Notes under the pieces: generated by a model
Told to the model about the DNA's origin: nothing
The model's input: only the letters and a program-made list of their open reading frames with translations
The model's database searches: none
Shown here: positions 1 to 7,957 of the stretch, in pieces
Layout of the letters: each line of letters opens with the position of its first letter
How positions within the stretch are numbered: position 1 is the stretch's first letter
Position numbers and translations under genes: made by a program
From: Scopulibacillus darangshiensis
GTDB lineage: Bacteria; Bacillota; Bacilli; Bacillales; Sporolactobacillaceae
Direction of reading: 5' to 3'
NCBI RefSeq assembly: GCF_004341035.1
Contig: NZ_SLXK01000014.1
Coordinates: 27,532 to 91,531, forward strand
DNA length: 64,000 bases

Positions 1-844
1 CGGCGCTATGGTCAGCCATGAAAACCTGTCTATTTTCATCCATCAGGGCAAATAAAACTGGCGCCATCAGACTGTCAATAATAATGGCATCGCCATGGAG
101 ACCAAGCGACCATAAAATTTGAATCGCCAAGATGGCTATTAGCATCCCCCACAGACTCCCGCCTATAAAGCTTAATGGTGTTGTAATAACAAGATTAATG
201 ACATGGTGGATATCCTGGAGCGATGTCGCTTCGAGTATCACTCTAATGATCCAGATAAAAGTAATAACGATAAATGCTGGAATGAGAGCTACAAATGATT
301 TTGCCACTGCAGGCGGCACACCCTGGGGCATATTGATAACAAGCTTCCTTTGGATGACCCACCGGTAAATTTCTGTCGAAACAATCGCTATGATCATAGC
401 GACAAACAATCCTTTGCTTCCCATCAGACTGATCGGGAGGACACCGCCTACTTCAAAAGCCTTTTGTGTCCCTTCAGGGGTAAACATGGTCATATGTGGT
501 GTGGCAAGCAGAAAGGATGCCAATGAAATCGCTCCGGCCGAGAGCGCGTCAACCTTATATCTTTCCGCAAGTCTATAAGCAACACCAAAGCCAATGATTA
601 TCGACATAATATCGAACGTAGCTCCGACAGGATAAGTGAGCTTCGTTAACCACTCCTTCCCAAATAGGCCTGACATAAATGCCTCGTAGTGAGGAATGGG
701 TAAATTACCGATGATAAGAAAAAAGGAACCGACGATAATAAGTGGCATCGCAAGTATAATGCCATCCCGAACGGACTGCAGATGTTTTTGTTCCTGGATC
801 TTGCCCGCTACTGGCAACACATACTTTTCTAAAAAACCAATCAT
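1..844 (-). CDS. PTS lactose/cellobiose-family EIIC permease, partial
   Basis: Membrane permease subunit of a sugar phosphotransferase system, importing a sugar (probably a beta-glucoside or other disaccharide) with phosphorylation. The minus-strand frame from the ATG at 844 stays open to the window edge, giving about 281 N-terminal residues; the usual family length is about 420-450, so the C-terminus lies outside. The start MIGFLEKYVLPVAGKIQ and the following SVRDGIILAMPLIIVGSFFL stretch are typical of this EIIC family, with several hydrophobic helices after it. AGGAGG lies just before the ATG. It follows the IIB gene by 14 bases and shares its sigma-54 promoter. The sugar cannot be read from the sequence; the IIA subunit is not in view. 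Confidence 0.88.
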   Translation of the reverse strand, partial: MIGFLEKYVLPVAGKIQEQKHLQSVRDGIILAMPLIIVGSFFLIIGNLPIPHYEAFMSGLFGKEWLTKLTYPVGATFDIMSIIIGFGVAYRLAERYKVDALSAGAISLASFLLATPHMTMFTPEGTQKAFEVGGVLPISLMGSKGLFVAMIIAIVSTEIYRWVIQRKLVINMPQGVPPAVAKSFVALIPAFIVITFIWIIRVILEATSLQDIHHVINLVITTPLSFIGGSLWGMLIAILAIQILWSLGLHGDAIIIDSLMAPVLFALMDENRQVFMADHSA

Positions 845-858
845 CGAAACCACACCTC

Positions 859-1161
859 CTATTTTTGGAAACCCAAAGCAAAGTCGAGAACGTTTTTGCC
901 ATTAACCATACCGTAATCCGCCGGACTAATCACATCAACTGGAATTCCCTTTTCGCCAGCTTCCGCTTTAAGCTGTGCCAATTTGTACCGCACCTGTGGT
1001 CCTAGCAATAAGACATCGGCCTCATCTATATGGTTTTTAACCTCATCCAGTGAAACAGCCTCTATCGTTGCTATCACACCATCTTCTTCTGCTGCTTGTC
1101 TCATTTTGGTTACGAGTAAGCTTGTTGACATCCCTGCTGCACAAACTAGAAGTATATTCAT
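859..1161 (-). CDS. PTS lactose/cellobiose-family EIIB component
   Basis: Cytoplasmic phosphocarrier of a sugar PTS; it takes phosphate from EIIA onto a cysteine and passes it to the sugar bound by EIIC. The 100-residue length is normal for the family. The N-terminus [17 protein letters not shown] is the classic phosphocysteine loop, with Cys7 as the phosphorylation site. It is the first gene behind the sigma-54 promoter at 1217-1234 and is followed closely by EIIC. A LevR-type activator gene lies immediately upstream on the same strand. The PTS is likely induced by its own sugar through that activator. Confidence 0.93.
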   Translation of the reverse strand: MNILLVCAAGMSTSLLVTKMRQAAEEDGVIATIEAVSLDEVKNHIDEADVLLLGPQVRYKLAQLKAEAGEKGIPVDVISPADYGMVNGKNVLDFALGFQK

Positions 1162-1216
1162 TTTTAATATCCCCCTTAAAATGTTGAGATGCTTGAAGGC
1201 GCCTTCAAAACTCTTA

Positions 1217-1234
1217 TTGCAAGTGTCATGCCAA
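1217..1234 (-). promoter_or_regulatory. sigma-54 (SigL) -24/-12 promoter for the PTS genes
   Basis: The minus strand reads TTGGCATGACACTTGCAA, matching the -24/-12 consensus TTGGCAC-N5-TTGCA with one C-to-T change. GG and GC dinucleotides have the required 10-base spacing. The predicted start near 1207 gives a leader of about 45 bases before the IIB ATG at 1161. The adjacent activator carries the GAFTGA loop that contacts sigma-54, which independently supports the call. Confidence 0.87.
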
Positions 1235-1291
1235 TATCTGCACTCCTTGTCATATCAAACGTATAGCGCCTACTGTGTTATTTCAGTCTTA

Positions 1292-1323
1292 GTGTGTTTT
1301 GTTAAACAGTAAAACAAACACTA
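1292..1323 (-). promoter_or_regulatory. Inverted repeat: activator-binding site or terminator of the LevR-like gene
   Basis: TAGTGT-rich arms (TAGTGTGTTTTGTT and, inverted, TAGTGTTTGTTTT) flank a short centre and overlap the stop codon of the LevR-like gene. The repeat lies about 60-90 bases upstream of the -24 element, where enhancer-binding activators often bind. It is AT-rich and has no clear U tract, so a weak terminator is the alternative reading. Confidence 0.35.
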
Positions 1324-4008
1324 GTGTGTTGCGAGTGTTTGTTCATAGTCAAAAAAGTTAATAATATAACAGATTTCATCATCACTTACTGTGATACGAT
1401 AGATTTCCTCCAAACGCTGCACTGCACGTTTAATGACCCTATAAAGGTGTTGATTCATTGTTATACATTGATCTTTTTCACTAAATGGTACAGGCACGTA
1501 TCCCGCAGCAAGCCTGTCGATCATACAGCACATGTGAAGCACAATACCTATTAATTGATTTGAGGCAATATTGCTTTGTAGAGATGCCTGTATATCATGA
1601 AGGCATCTCCTCACATCCTTTATCACCATTTTCCCATCAACAAAGCTAAGATGCTGTTCAATCGTTTGTGCCATTTTAAAATAGGTTTCTTCCTTATCAA
1701 TAGCAGACTGCAGCTTTTTAATCGCTTTCAAATTTAAGATATCCTCGATGCTGTATTGCGGAACATCCTCATCGAAAGCAAAGTTGCTGACAATGCCTAA
1801 TAAGGTCCGGTTCTTCTTGATGCTCTTCAATATGCTGTCGGAATCCACCGATCCTCCAATATTCATCGGGACGATCTCAAGCCAGTCAGGGTTATACTGC
1901 AAATGATTTTCCAGCAGCCCTTTTATCGCCAAAGCACTGCCCTTACCTGTTGTACAAGCTGTTACAATCACCCACTTCTCCAATGAACCGTCTCCTGTAC
2001 CTTCTTCTGAACGATCATGGGAGAACAGTGAGGCGGTATGGATAAGATCCTCATAAAGTTCTTTTAAAGAATAACCGAGCATTGCTTTTCTTGCTGCTTC
2101 AATGACATGAAGGCTGCTCACCATTGGCACGATCATAATCGGCACTCCTGTATCCTTTTGCAGCTTGTCTTTGAAGCTGACGAGCGACCCCATATCTACT
2201 AACAGCAGTACTCCCGCGTCAGCAGATGCCTCATTTTCGATATAGCCATGAATGGCTTCATATATGATAGCCGGACTGGTTTGCAGAGGCATATCAATCG
2301 CCTTTGCATACGCCACACCGAGCAGCTGATGAGCGACTTCGACCATTGAAGAAGCTGTATTGTTGCCATGCATGGCAACAATGATTGAAACCCCATCATC
2401 ATCTGAATCAATAACGTCATTGTCCAATACAAAAAACATGGTCAAAAATCCCGCTTCATCAATAGGAAGATCAACAAGCAATTTTTCCTCGATCATTTTA
2501 ATACAGTCTAAGGCCAGGCTGAATTCTCTTTTATAAGCTTTCCTGACTTTGTTCAATTGCGGGTTGAAAATTGTTTTTCCGCTTTCGATCCGTTTAAGCG
2601 ATGTTTGAATATGAAGCGCCATGCCTAAATAAACTTTTTTGCTAAGAAAGCCATTCAGTTTGGACTCAGCATAGCGAATGATCTCCTCAGTTATTTTTGC
2701 GACCGGGGGATCTATGATTTTCGACAATTCGCCTTTGTTCATTCTTTGGTGGATCCCTTTAATATACTGTGTAAAATAATGTTCAATATCGATTTCCATC
2801 AGCAGATCAACTTCTTCGTTATTCACACCTCTGGCTTTCAATTCACTGTACCGGCTGGCAATTTGTTCATATACCGAATGATCGCTAATATCATCGTTAT
2901 CTTTAAATGACAGCGTTTCCTTATCCGGCAGAAAAACGTAATACTGATGATCATTAATTTGAATGCTGCATTTCGCATGTTTTGCTTCATAAAGACCTTC
3001 TTTTATATAATGAAGCAGATCAGTGCTGTTAATTTGCAAGCCTTCCTTTTTGCCAGTGACAAAATCCGCATAAGCTTTGGCACAAGTTAATTGAATATCA
3101 GTTTTGAGCTGTCCGATATTATTTGGGCAGTCATAGTATAATAATGAGCGGATTGTATTTGCGGAAACGAAAAGCTTCTTTTCGAGGCGAACCGTTTCTT
3201 CCTTTAAAAACTGAATAATAAGGTAATAACGCTCCTCAATCGACCGCTCCTTTAACGATGGAAGGTAAATCGTCATAGGTATCCGGCGGGTAAACGTATG
3301 CAGCAGGTTTGATTGCGGGTTTTCAGTTGTGGCAGCGATAATTAATACCTGTGCCATTCGATCGGCATCTGTTTCTCCCAGGCGGCGGAACATCCCCTTA
3401 TCAATAAATGTAAATAGCATTTCTTGCCCTTCCGCAGGGAGACGATGGACTTCATCAAGAAAAAGAATGCCTTGGTCTGCTTTCTCTATCAGCCCTCTGC
3501 TATCAACCGCTCCAGTGAAAGCCCCTTTTTTGACACCGAATAATTGACTTAATAATAACTGCGGATTGTTTGCATAATCAGCACAATTAAATGTTACAAA
3601 AGCTGCCCGGCGACTCATTCTCTTGATTTCAAGGGCGTATTCATGCAGCAAACCGGCAAACATTGACTTGCCAACCCCGGTTTCCCCATACAGTAAAATA
3701 TGCATGCCCTTTGGCGGATAGAGTATCGCGGCTTTCCCTTGTTCAACCGCAAGTGACAAACTTGCATTTCTTTCTGCAAGCTCATCAAGTTTCGGTACTC
3801 TTTTTTCAGAGGAACCTTGATCTGGTAAAGAATACAAAACCGGCCGGCCATTGTTTTTTATAACCCGCCCTTTTTTCCATAGCTTGTTTAAATCACTGCT
3901 GACATTTGCTCTATTCAGACTTAACAATTCAGCGATCTCCTTGGCACTGACACCTTTTTCATTTGCCACCTCTTGCAGCTTTGCTAACACCTTTTCCATT
4001 CTTGTCAT
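1321..4008 (-). CDS. LevR-family sigma-54-dependent activator with PTS regulation domains
   Basis: Transcription activator that opens sigma-54 promoters using ATP and is controlled by PTS phosphorylation. Visible in order: N-terminal winged helix-turn-helix (about residues 5-60), AAA+ domain with Walker A GETGVGKS (108-115), sigma-54 contact loop GAFTGA (162-167) and Walker B ILFLDE (181-186), a first PRD, a mannose-type EIIA domain around VAMHGNNTASS, an EIIB-like segment with TACTTGKG, and a C-terminal PRD. The length, 895 residues, fits LevR/CelR-type regulators. It sits upstream of and parallel to the PTS genes, whose promoter is of sigma-54 type, so it very likely activates them. ATG at 3999 is an alternative start with a better-placed GAGG. 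Confidence 0.93.
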   Translation of the reverse strand: MTRMEKVLAKLQEVANEKGVSAKEIAELLSLNRANVSSDLNKLWKKGRVIKNNGRPVLYSLPDQGSSEKRVPKLDELAERNASLSLAVEQGKAAILYPPKGMHILLYGETGVGKSMFAGLLHEYALEIKRMSRRAAFVTFNCADYANNPQLLLSQLFGVKKGAFTGAVDSRGLIEKADQGILFLDEVHRLPAEGQEMLFTFIDKGMFRRLGETDADRMAQVLIIAATTENPQSNLLHTFTRRIPMTIYLPSLKERSIEERYYLIIQFLKEETVRLEKKLFVSANTIRSLLYYDCPNNIGQLKTDIQLTCAKAYADFVTGKKEGLQINSTDLLHYIKEGLYEAKHAKCSIQINDHQYYVFLPDKETLSFKDNDDISDHSVYEQIASRYSELKARGVNNEEVDLLMEIDIEHYFTQYIKGIHQRMNKGELSKIIDPPVAKITEEIIRYAESKLNGFLSKKVYLGMALHIQTSLKRIESGKTIFNPQLNKVRKAYKREFSLALDCIKMIEEKLLVDLPIDEAGFLTMFFVLDNDVIDSDDDGVSIIVAMHGNNTASSMVEVAHQLLGVAYAKAIDMPLQTSPAIIYEAIHGYIENEASADAGVLLLVDMGSLVSFKDKLQKDTGVPIMIVPMVSSLHVIEAARKAMLGYSLKELYEDLIHTASLFSHDRSEEGTGDGSLEKWVIVTACTTGKGSALAIKGLLENHLQYNPDWLEIVPMNIGGSVDSDSILKSIKKNRTLLGIVSNFAFDEDVPQYSIEDILNLKAIKKLQSAIDKEETYFKMAQTIEQHLSFVDGKMVIKDVRRCLHDIQASLQSNIASNQLIGIVLHMCCMIDRLAAGYVPVPFSEKDQCITMNQHLYRVIKRAVQRLEEIYRITVSDDEICYIINFFDYEQTLATH

Positions 4009-4110
4009 CCTCGATCACCCCATGAGTGATTTTTGCTTTTACCTGTATATAAGTCTATACCAAAATGTATTGATGATCATCCATAAATTTTTTTTACATA
4101 GTAAAGTAAA

Positions 4111-4133
4111 GGATGCCTCGCTGGGAGACATCC
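4111..4133 (-). terminator. Probable terminator of the NAD(P)-binding protein gene
   Basis: GGATG/CATCC and CTC/GAG arms form an imperfect hairpin, followed on the minus strand by TTTACTTTA. It lies about 35 bases past the stop codon at 4169 and before the next minus-strand gene. Confidence 0.5.
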
Positions 4134-4168
4134 TTCTGCATGGAAACATTTCATATGAATTGTATCTA

Positions 4169-4810
4169 TTAAAGTGATTTCAGTGCTGCTTCGATTCGTT
4201 GTTCACCTGACAATACTTCAAACGTCTTCTTATACGTATTATCCATATCTAAGGCGGTGACGATGATGGCAGCGACATCCGCCCTTGGGATGCCTACGCT
4301 GCGGTCGCCTTCAATTTTTCCGGCAGCATTGATTTTTCCCTTGCCCGGGTCATCCAATAGTTTTCCAGGTCTTATAATCGTGTATATAAGGTTGGATGAA
4401 CGGAGCTTATCATCTGCGTCACCTTTCGCTTTATAATAATGGCGCATTGACTCCGGTCCATTTTCTGGGGTATCGGCATTCATTGAGCTGACCATAATAA
4501 ACCGGCTGATGCCTTCTTTTTCTGCAGCTTCTATGATTTTCATCGCACCTTGACGATCAACAAGCTCGGTTTTTTCCGGACCAGTGTGACCACCTGAACC
4601 AGCTGTAAAAACGATGGCATCAACACCTTTTAGAGCATGACCGAAGTCTTTCTCAAGGTCAGCAATCACAACCTCGCCGCCAAGCTTCTCTAGCTCATTT
4701 CTCTGTTCCTCATTACGAATCATAGCTTTAGGATGGTGATTGCTCTTACTCAGGAGCTGAACCACCTGTTTGCCAATTTTCCCATGCGATCCGACGATTA
4801 AAATATTCAC
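4169..4810 (-). CDS. NAD(P)-binding atypical short-chain dehydrogenase family protein (YhfK/YwnB type)
   Basis: Rossmann-fold protein of the NAD(P)H-binding atypical SDR group, 213 residues. The nucleotide loop GSHGKIGKQV (from residue 7) is visible, and AGSGGHTGPEKTELVDRQG is typical of YhfK/YwnB-like proteins. The substrate is unknown; members act as reductases, epimerases or redox sensors. The start is GTG at 4810, preceded by GGGAGG with seven-base spacing. It appears monocistronic and is divergent from the alpha/beta hydrolase gene at 4931. Confidence 0.85.
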   Translation of the reverse strand: MNILIVGSHGKIGKQVVQLLSKSNHHPKAMIRNEEQRNELEKLGGEVVIADLEKDFGHALKGVDAIVFTAGSGGHTGPEKTELVDRQGAMKIIEAAEKEGISRFIMVSSMNADTPENGPESMRHYYKAKGDADDKLRSSNLIYTIIRPGKLLDDPGKGKINAAGKIEGDRSVGIPRADVAAIIVTALDMDNTYKKTFEVLSGEQRIEAALKSL

Positions 4811-4873
4811 TGTAAAACCTCCCTGAAGGTTTGTGTGGACTTAACCTACCTATCTACTATTCCTTGTTGCGCT

Positions 4874-4899
4874 TTGTTTTAAACAAAATTGTCTATAAT
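4874..4899 (+). promoter_or_regulatory. Promoter -10 with overlapping palindrome for the hydrolase gene
   Basis: TATAAT at 4894-4899 lies just downstream of the near-perfect palindrome TTTGTTTTAAACAAA. The palindrome occupies the spacer, where a repressor could block RNA polymerase. The -35 is weak. This placement also shows that a TTG at 4889 cannot be the translation start. Confidence 0.5.
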
Positions 4900-4930
4900 A
4901 GCTAAAAAGGTTACAGATAGGAGAAGGATT

Positions 4931-5878
4931 ATGCCTGAAACAGAGGACATAAGGAAAGTTTTAGACCGCCTGGCAAATTGGGATCAACCGATAAACTTTC
5001 ATCAGCCTGTTGAAATGACACCTGATATTACGGCTTACTTGAATTATTACGGTTTTAATATAGATAACATTGACTTTCATTTCGGGAAAATTGATATCGA
5101 TGAAACAAAAATTATGGTTCAAATTTTTTCGCCAAAACAAAACAAGGGGACAGTTTTCTTATTGCATGGCTATTTGGATCATGTCGGATATTTAAATCAT
5201 ATTATTCAATACTTAAATGACCATCATTACAATGTCATCAGTTATGACTTGCAAGGCCATGGACTTTCTGAAGGAGAAAAAGCGTCCGTTGATGCGTTTT
5301 CGGATTATGTCTTAACTTTGGAAAAGTTGATGAGAAAGACAAAAAAGGAAATGCCTTTACCTATGTATATTATTGGTCATAGCACAGGCGGTGCCATAGC
5401 GATCAATTATGCTTTGAAACACAACGACCATCATTTTGAAAAGCTTGTCCTTGCAGCACCGCTTATAAGGTCCAACTATTGGTACCTATCGAAATTGGGT
5501 TTCTATCTTATGAAACCATTTCCCTTTATTGATGACATCAGAAGGAATTTTCGGGAAAACTCTTCAAATGAAAAGTATCTCACCTTCTCTAAAAAGGATC
5601 CGTTGCAGTCAAAGACAATTCCTTTGGAATGGCTTGGCGCATTAATAAATTGGAATGAGAAAATTAAAACATACCCGCCAACTGATATACAGACATGTAT
5701 CATACAAGGCGATAAGGATGAGACCGTAGAGTGGAAATATAATCTTGAATTTGTCAAAAAAAAGTTCCACCATCTAGAGGTATGCCATATCGAGAATGGT
5801 CGGCATCAATTGTTTAATGAAAAAAAGAGCATTCGCGAAAAGGTTTTTACAAATATCACCAAATTTTTTAATAATTAA
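4931..5878 (+). CDS. Alpha/beta hydrolase, lysophospholipase/monoacylglycerol lipase-like
   Basis: Serine hydrolase of the alpha/beta fold (Hydrolase_4/PldB type), 315 residues from ATG 4931. The oxyanion segment FLLHGY (about 76-81), the nucleophile elbow GHSTGG (Ser151), the acid in QGDKDETV and the late histidine in ENGRHQLFNE are all present. No signal peptide is seen, so it is probably cytoplasmic. The start is set by AGGAG seven bases before the ATG; an upstream in-frame TTG at 4889 falls inside the -10 promoter element. It is likely monocistronic. The natural substrate cannot be told from the sequence. Confidence 0.87.
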   Translation: MPETEDIRKVLDRLANWDQPINFHQPVEMTPDITAYLNYYGFNIDNIDFHFGKIDIDETKIMVQIFSPKQNKGTVFLLHGYLDHVGYLNHIIQYLNDHHYNVISYDLQGHGLSEGEKASVDAFSDYVLTLEKLMRKTKKEMPLPMYIIGHSTGGAIAINYALKHNDHHFEKLVLAAPLIRSNYWYLSKLGFYLMKPFPFIDDIRRNFRENSSNEKYLTFSKKDPLQSKTIPLEWLGALINWNEKIKTYPPTDIQTCIIQGDKDETVEWKYNLEFVKKKFHHLEVCHIENGRHQLFNEKKSIREKVFTNITKFFNN

Positions 5879-5884
5879 CCTCAC

Positions 5885-5920
5885 ACAATCATGCCCCTGT
5901 CATTCCCAGGGCATGATTGT
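5885..5920 (+). terminator. Strong hairpin after the hydrolase gene
   Basis: ACAATCATGCCC pairs perfectly with GGGCATGATTGT across a 12-base loop, just past the stop at 5878. There is no U tract after it on either strand, so it may stabilise the 3' end rather than terminate by itself. Confidence 0.5.
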
Positions 5921-6001
5921 CCTGAAAGGCGAGCATCAAACCCATAAGTTGATCGTTAACACCAAATTGGAACCTATATTTCTATAAGAGTGTCTATAAC
6001 T

Positions 6002-6036
6002 TTAACAATCACTTTACAAAATACTAGTCTTATATT
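6002..6036 (+). promoter_or_regulatory. Pho box and promoter of the alkaline phosphatase gene
   Basis: TTAACA at 6002-6007 and TTTACA at 6013-6018 are spaced with the 11-base period of Bacillus PhoP boxes. TATATT at 6031-6036 is a plausible -10. Only two clear repeats are seen; weaker T-rich repeats precede them. PhoP is encoded in this window at 52746. Confidence 0.7.
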
Positions 6037-6053
6037 AAAAAAGGAGATTTAGA

Positions 6054-6089
6054 ATGAGGTTGAAAATTAAATCAAAACGTGAGGAGTGA
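6054..6089 (+). CDS. Eleven-codon upstream ORF overlapping an alkaline phosphatase start
   Basis: ATG at 6054 has an excellent ribosome site (AAGGAG, seven-base spacing) and encodes MRLKIKSKREE before a TGA. That TGA overlaps the GTG at 6086 (GTGA), an arrangement typical of translational coupling. It lies between the Pho-type promoter and the phosphatase ORF. It could be a coupling leader, or the original N-terminus of the phosphatase put out of frame by an indel. The peptide is short, basic and not recognised. Confidence 0.45.
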   Translation: MRLKIKSKREE

Positions 6090-7375
6090 GGAGCTTGATA
6101 AAAAAACGGGGAATGTTGATTCTGAATGCAGCGATCGCTCTTACTACTGTAACAGCTTTAACGTTTGCTTCTTTCGCTGATGCTAGCAGTACCGAACGCC
6201 ATGAAAAAAAGAGCCGCAGCCATCATCATGGCATGGCCAAAAATGTCATTCTTTTTGTAGGAGATGGCATGGGGCCAGGGCATCGCAATGCCATCCGTCT
6301 GGCTGCAGCAGGAGCCGATGGCGAACTTGCCATGAATGATATGCCATATAGCGGCATGGTACATACCAGCTCTACCAGCCTTGTGACGGATTCCGCAGCG
6401 GCGGCAACAGCAATGGCAGCTGGAATCAAAACCTATAATGGTGCCATTAGTGTAGACCCAGATAAACAGCCGGTGAAGACGGTTTTGGAATTAGCGGAAA
6501 AAGCGGGAAAAGCAACTGGGGTTGTCACAACAAGCCAGGTCACGGACGCAACACCGGCTGCCTTTGGCGCTCATGTCGCCGACCGGTCCTCACAAAGTGA
6601 CATTGCCAAGCAATATCTCGAAAACAGTGACATTGATGTTATTCTAGGCGGCGGTGAAGATTATTGGTATCCGAAAGGAAGCGCTGGAAAATATCCTGAT
6701 CATCCAGCTAAGGACCCGGAAGAAGAAAGCAAAGGAACGGAAGGGAATCTAGTAAAAAAAGCTCGAAAGTTAGGATATAATTATGTGACGAACCAAAAGG
6801 AATTAGAAAAAGCTAAAGGTGATAAACTCTTAGGTCTCTTCGCAAACGAGGAAATGTTCGAGCAAAGACCTGAAGGTGAAGGAGATCTATATAAACCTGT
6901 TGTCCCTTTGCCTGAGATGACCAAAAAGGCAATCGATACGCTCTCACGCAATAATAAAGGTTTCTTCCTCATGGTAGAAGAAGAAGGCATCGATGAAATG
7001 TCACATGAAAACAATGCGAAACAAATGATAAAGGCTGGCAAGCAATTGGACAAGTCAGTAGAGGTTGCCAAAAAGTTTGCAAAAAAACATCCTGACACAC
7101 TTGTACTAGTAACCGCAGACCATGGCTGCGGGGGCATATCAATAGAGGACGTGTCCAATAAAGATGAGTCCGGCGAAGGCATTTCCAAGGAGGACGGGCC
7201 AATTAAAGCAGCCCACTTGGATCAACAATTTACAATAGACTGGACCACATCGGGCCATTCAGCTGTTGATGTCCCGTTAACAGCGATGGGGCCGGGAGCA
7301 CAGCTGTTTGCGGGTGTCTATGAAAATACTCATATACACGATGCCCTGATTAAAGCCATGCGGCTGAAGCAATGA
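6086..7375 (+). CDS. phoA: Secreted alkaline phosphatase
   Basis: Releases inorganic phosphate from phosphomonoesters outside the membrane. The N-terminus has a basic start and a hydrophobic stretch (about residues 10-31) ending ASFADASS, a signal peptide. Metal and active-site motifs are visible: VGDGMG near 58-63, the phosphoserine nucleophile in VTDSAAAAT (Ser103), TADHGCGG and TSGHSAVDVP. The 429-residue length fits Bacillus PhoA/PhoB-type enzymes. The start is GTG 6086 (overlapping the upstream ORF stop) or TTG 6095, which has GAGGAG at better spacing. A Pho box upstream and pst-phoP in the same window indicate phosphate-starvation control. Confidence 0.94.
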   Translation: MRSLIKKRGMLILNAAIALTTVTALTFASFADASSTERHEKKSRSHHHGMAKNVILFVGDGMGPGHRNAIRLAAAGADGELAMNDMPYSGMVHTSSTSLVTDSAAAATAMAAGIKTYNGAISVDPDKQPVKTVLELAEKAGKATGVVTTSQVTDATPAAFGAHVADRSSQSDIAKQYLENSDIDVILGGGEDYWYPKGSAGKYPDHPAKDPEEESKGTEGNLVKKARKLGYNYVTNQKELEKAKGDKLLGLFANEEMFEQRPEGEGDLYKPVVPLPEMTKKAIDTLSRNNKGFFLMVEEEGIDEMSHENNAKQMIKAGKQLDKSVEVAKKFAKKHPDTLVLVTADHGCGGISIEDVSNKDESGEGISKEDGPIKAAHLDQQFTIDWTTSGHSAVDVPLTAMGPGAQLFAGVYENTHIHDALIKAMRLKQ

Positions 7376-7383
7376 TATACTGC

Positions 7384-7418
7384 ATATCCCTTTTGTGATA
7401 AGCAAAAGGGATATTTTC
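7384..7418 (+). terminator. Intrinsic terminator of phoA
   Basis: ATATCCCTTTTG pairs perfectly with CAAAAGGGATAT over a seven-base loop and is followed by TTTT, nine bases after the stop codon. Confidence 0.88.
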
Positions 7419-7456
7419 ACCTTATTTTTAACCTCGAATTAAAGCAGCTTATAAAT

Positions 7457-7546
7457 AAAGAAAACTCGCCGATTGGCGAGCCTTTGGCGAAGACAGAGGC
7501 ATAGTTGCACTTATGTGCGTCAGAAAGTTATACTTTCTGATTAACT
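7457..7546. repeat. Composite dispersed palindromic repeat (modules A and B)
   Basis: Module A (7457-7515) contains the hairpin CTCGCCGATTGGCGAG followed by GAAGACAGAGGC and GCACTTAT, and matches the 89-base tandem units at 57306-57535. Module B (7521-7546) contains AGAAAGTTATACTTTCT followed by GATTAACT and recurs at 14171 and 33476. The element is intergenic, between phoA and tnrA. It encodes no protein; function unknown. Confidence 0.8.
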
Positions 7547-7556
7547 AAAAAACAAC

Positions 7557-7883
7557 CTATTTTCTTATGTTAAAGTGCGCATTCAATTGTCCTCGAATCA
7601 TTTTGTTGACATCTTCTCTTGTTTGCTTGCCTTTAGCTTTCTTTATCATGTCTTTTCTGATTTCAAAGGTTTGCACACCTTCTTCTATTTTGTCGGCTAT
7701 ATCTCCCAATATTTCTATATCCGAAAATGAATATTTGCGAGTGCCGCGTTCGGTTCGTTCTGGAAAAATGAGATTTCTTTCTTCATAATAGCGAATTTGC
7801 CTTTGAGACAGTCCGGTGATTTCACTTACAATACCAATTGTGATCACTTTCTTTTCTTTATACGATAGCTTTCCATCTGACAT
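7557..7883 (-). CDS. tnrA: Nitrogen-control MerR-family regulator TnrA
   Basis: Global nitrogen regulator that binds TGTNA-N7-TNACA sites during nitrogen limitation and is held by feedback-inhibited glutamine synthetase. The 108-residue protein has the MerR helix-turn-helix with [19 protein letters not shown] and the C-terminal tail GQLNAHF that distinguishes TnrA/GlnR proteins; the tail and core resemble TnrA more than GlnR, and no glnA is adjacent. ATG 7883 is chosen because GGGGAG precedes it; an ATG five codons upstream has no ribosome site. It lies 74 bases after amtB on the same strand, so it may be cotranscribed from the TnrA-box promoter at 9317. Confidence 0.9.
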   Translation of the reverse strand: MSDGKLSYKEKKVITIGIVSEITGLSQRQIRYYEERNLIFPERTERGTRKYSFSDIEILGDIADKIEEGVQTFEIRKDMIKKAKGKQTREDVNKMIRGQLNAHFNIRK

Positions 7884-7957
7884 AACTTTCTCCCCCATTT
7901 AAGGGTGGACCCCTTATCTCAATTTTAAGGTAATACCGTTAAAAACGGAAAGGTTAG

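Noticed and set aside
4889..4930. TTG at 4889 as start of the alpha/beta hydrolase
   Set aside because: It overlaps the TATAAT promoter element; ATG 4931 has AGGAG at proper spacing.
6781..7188. 135-codon minus-strand frame inside phoA
   Set aside because: It is a shadow of the strongly supported phosphatase gene and has no ribosome site or known domain.
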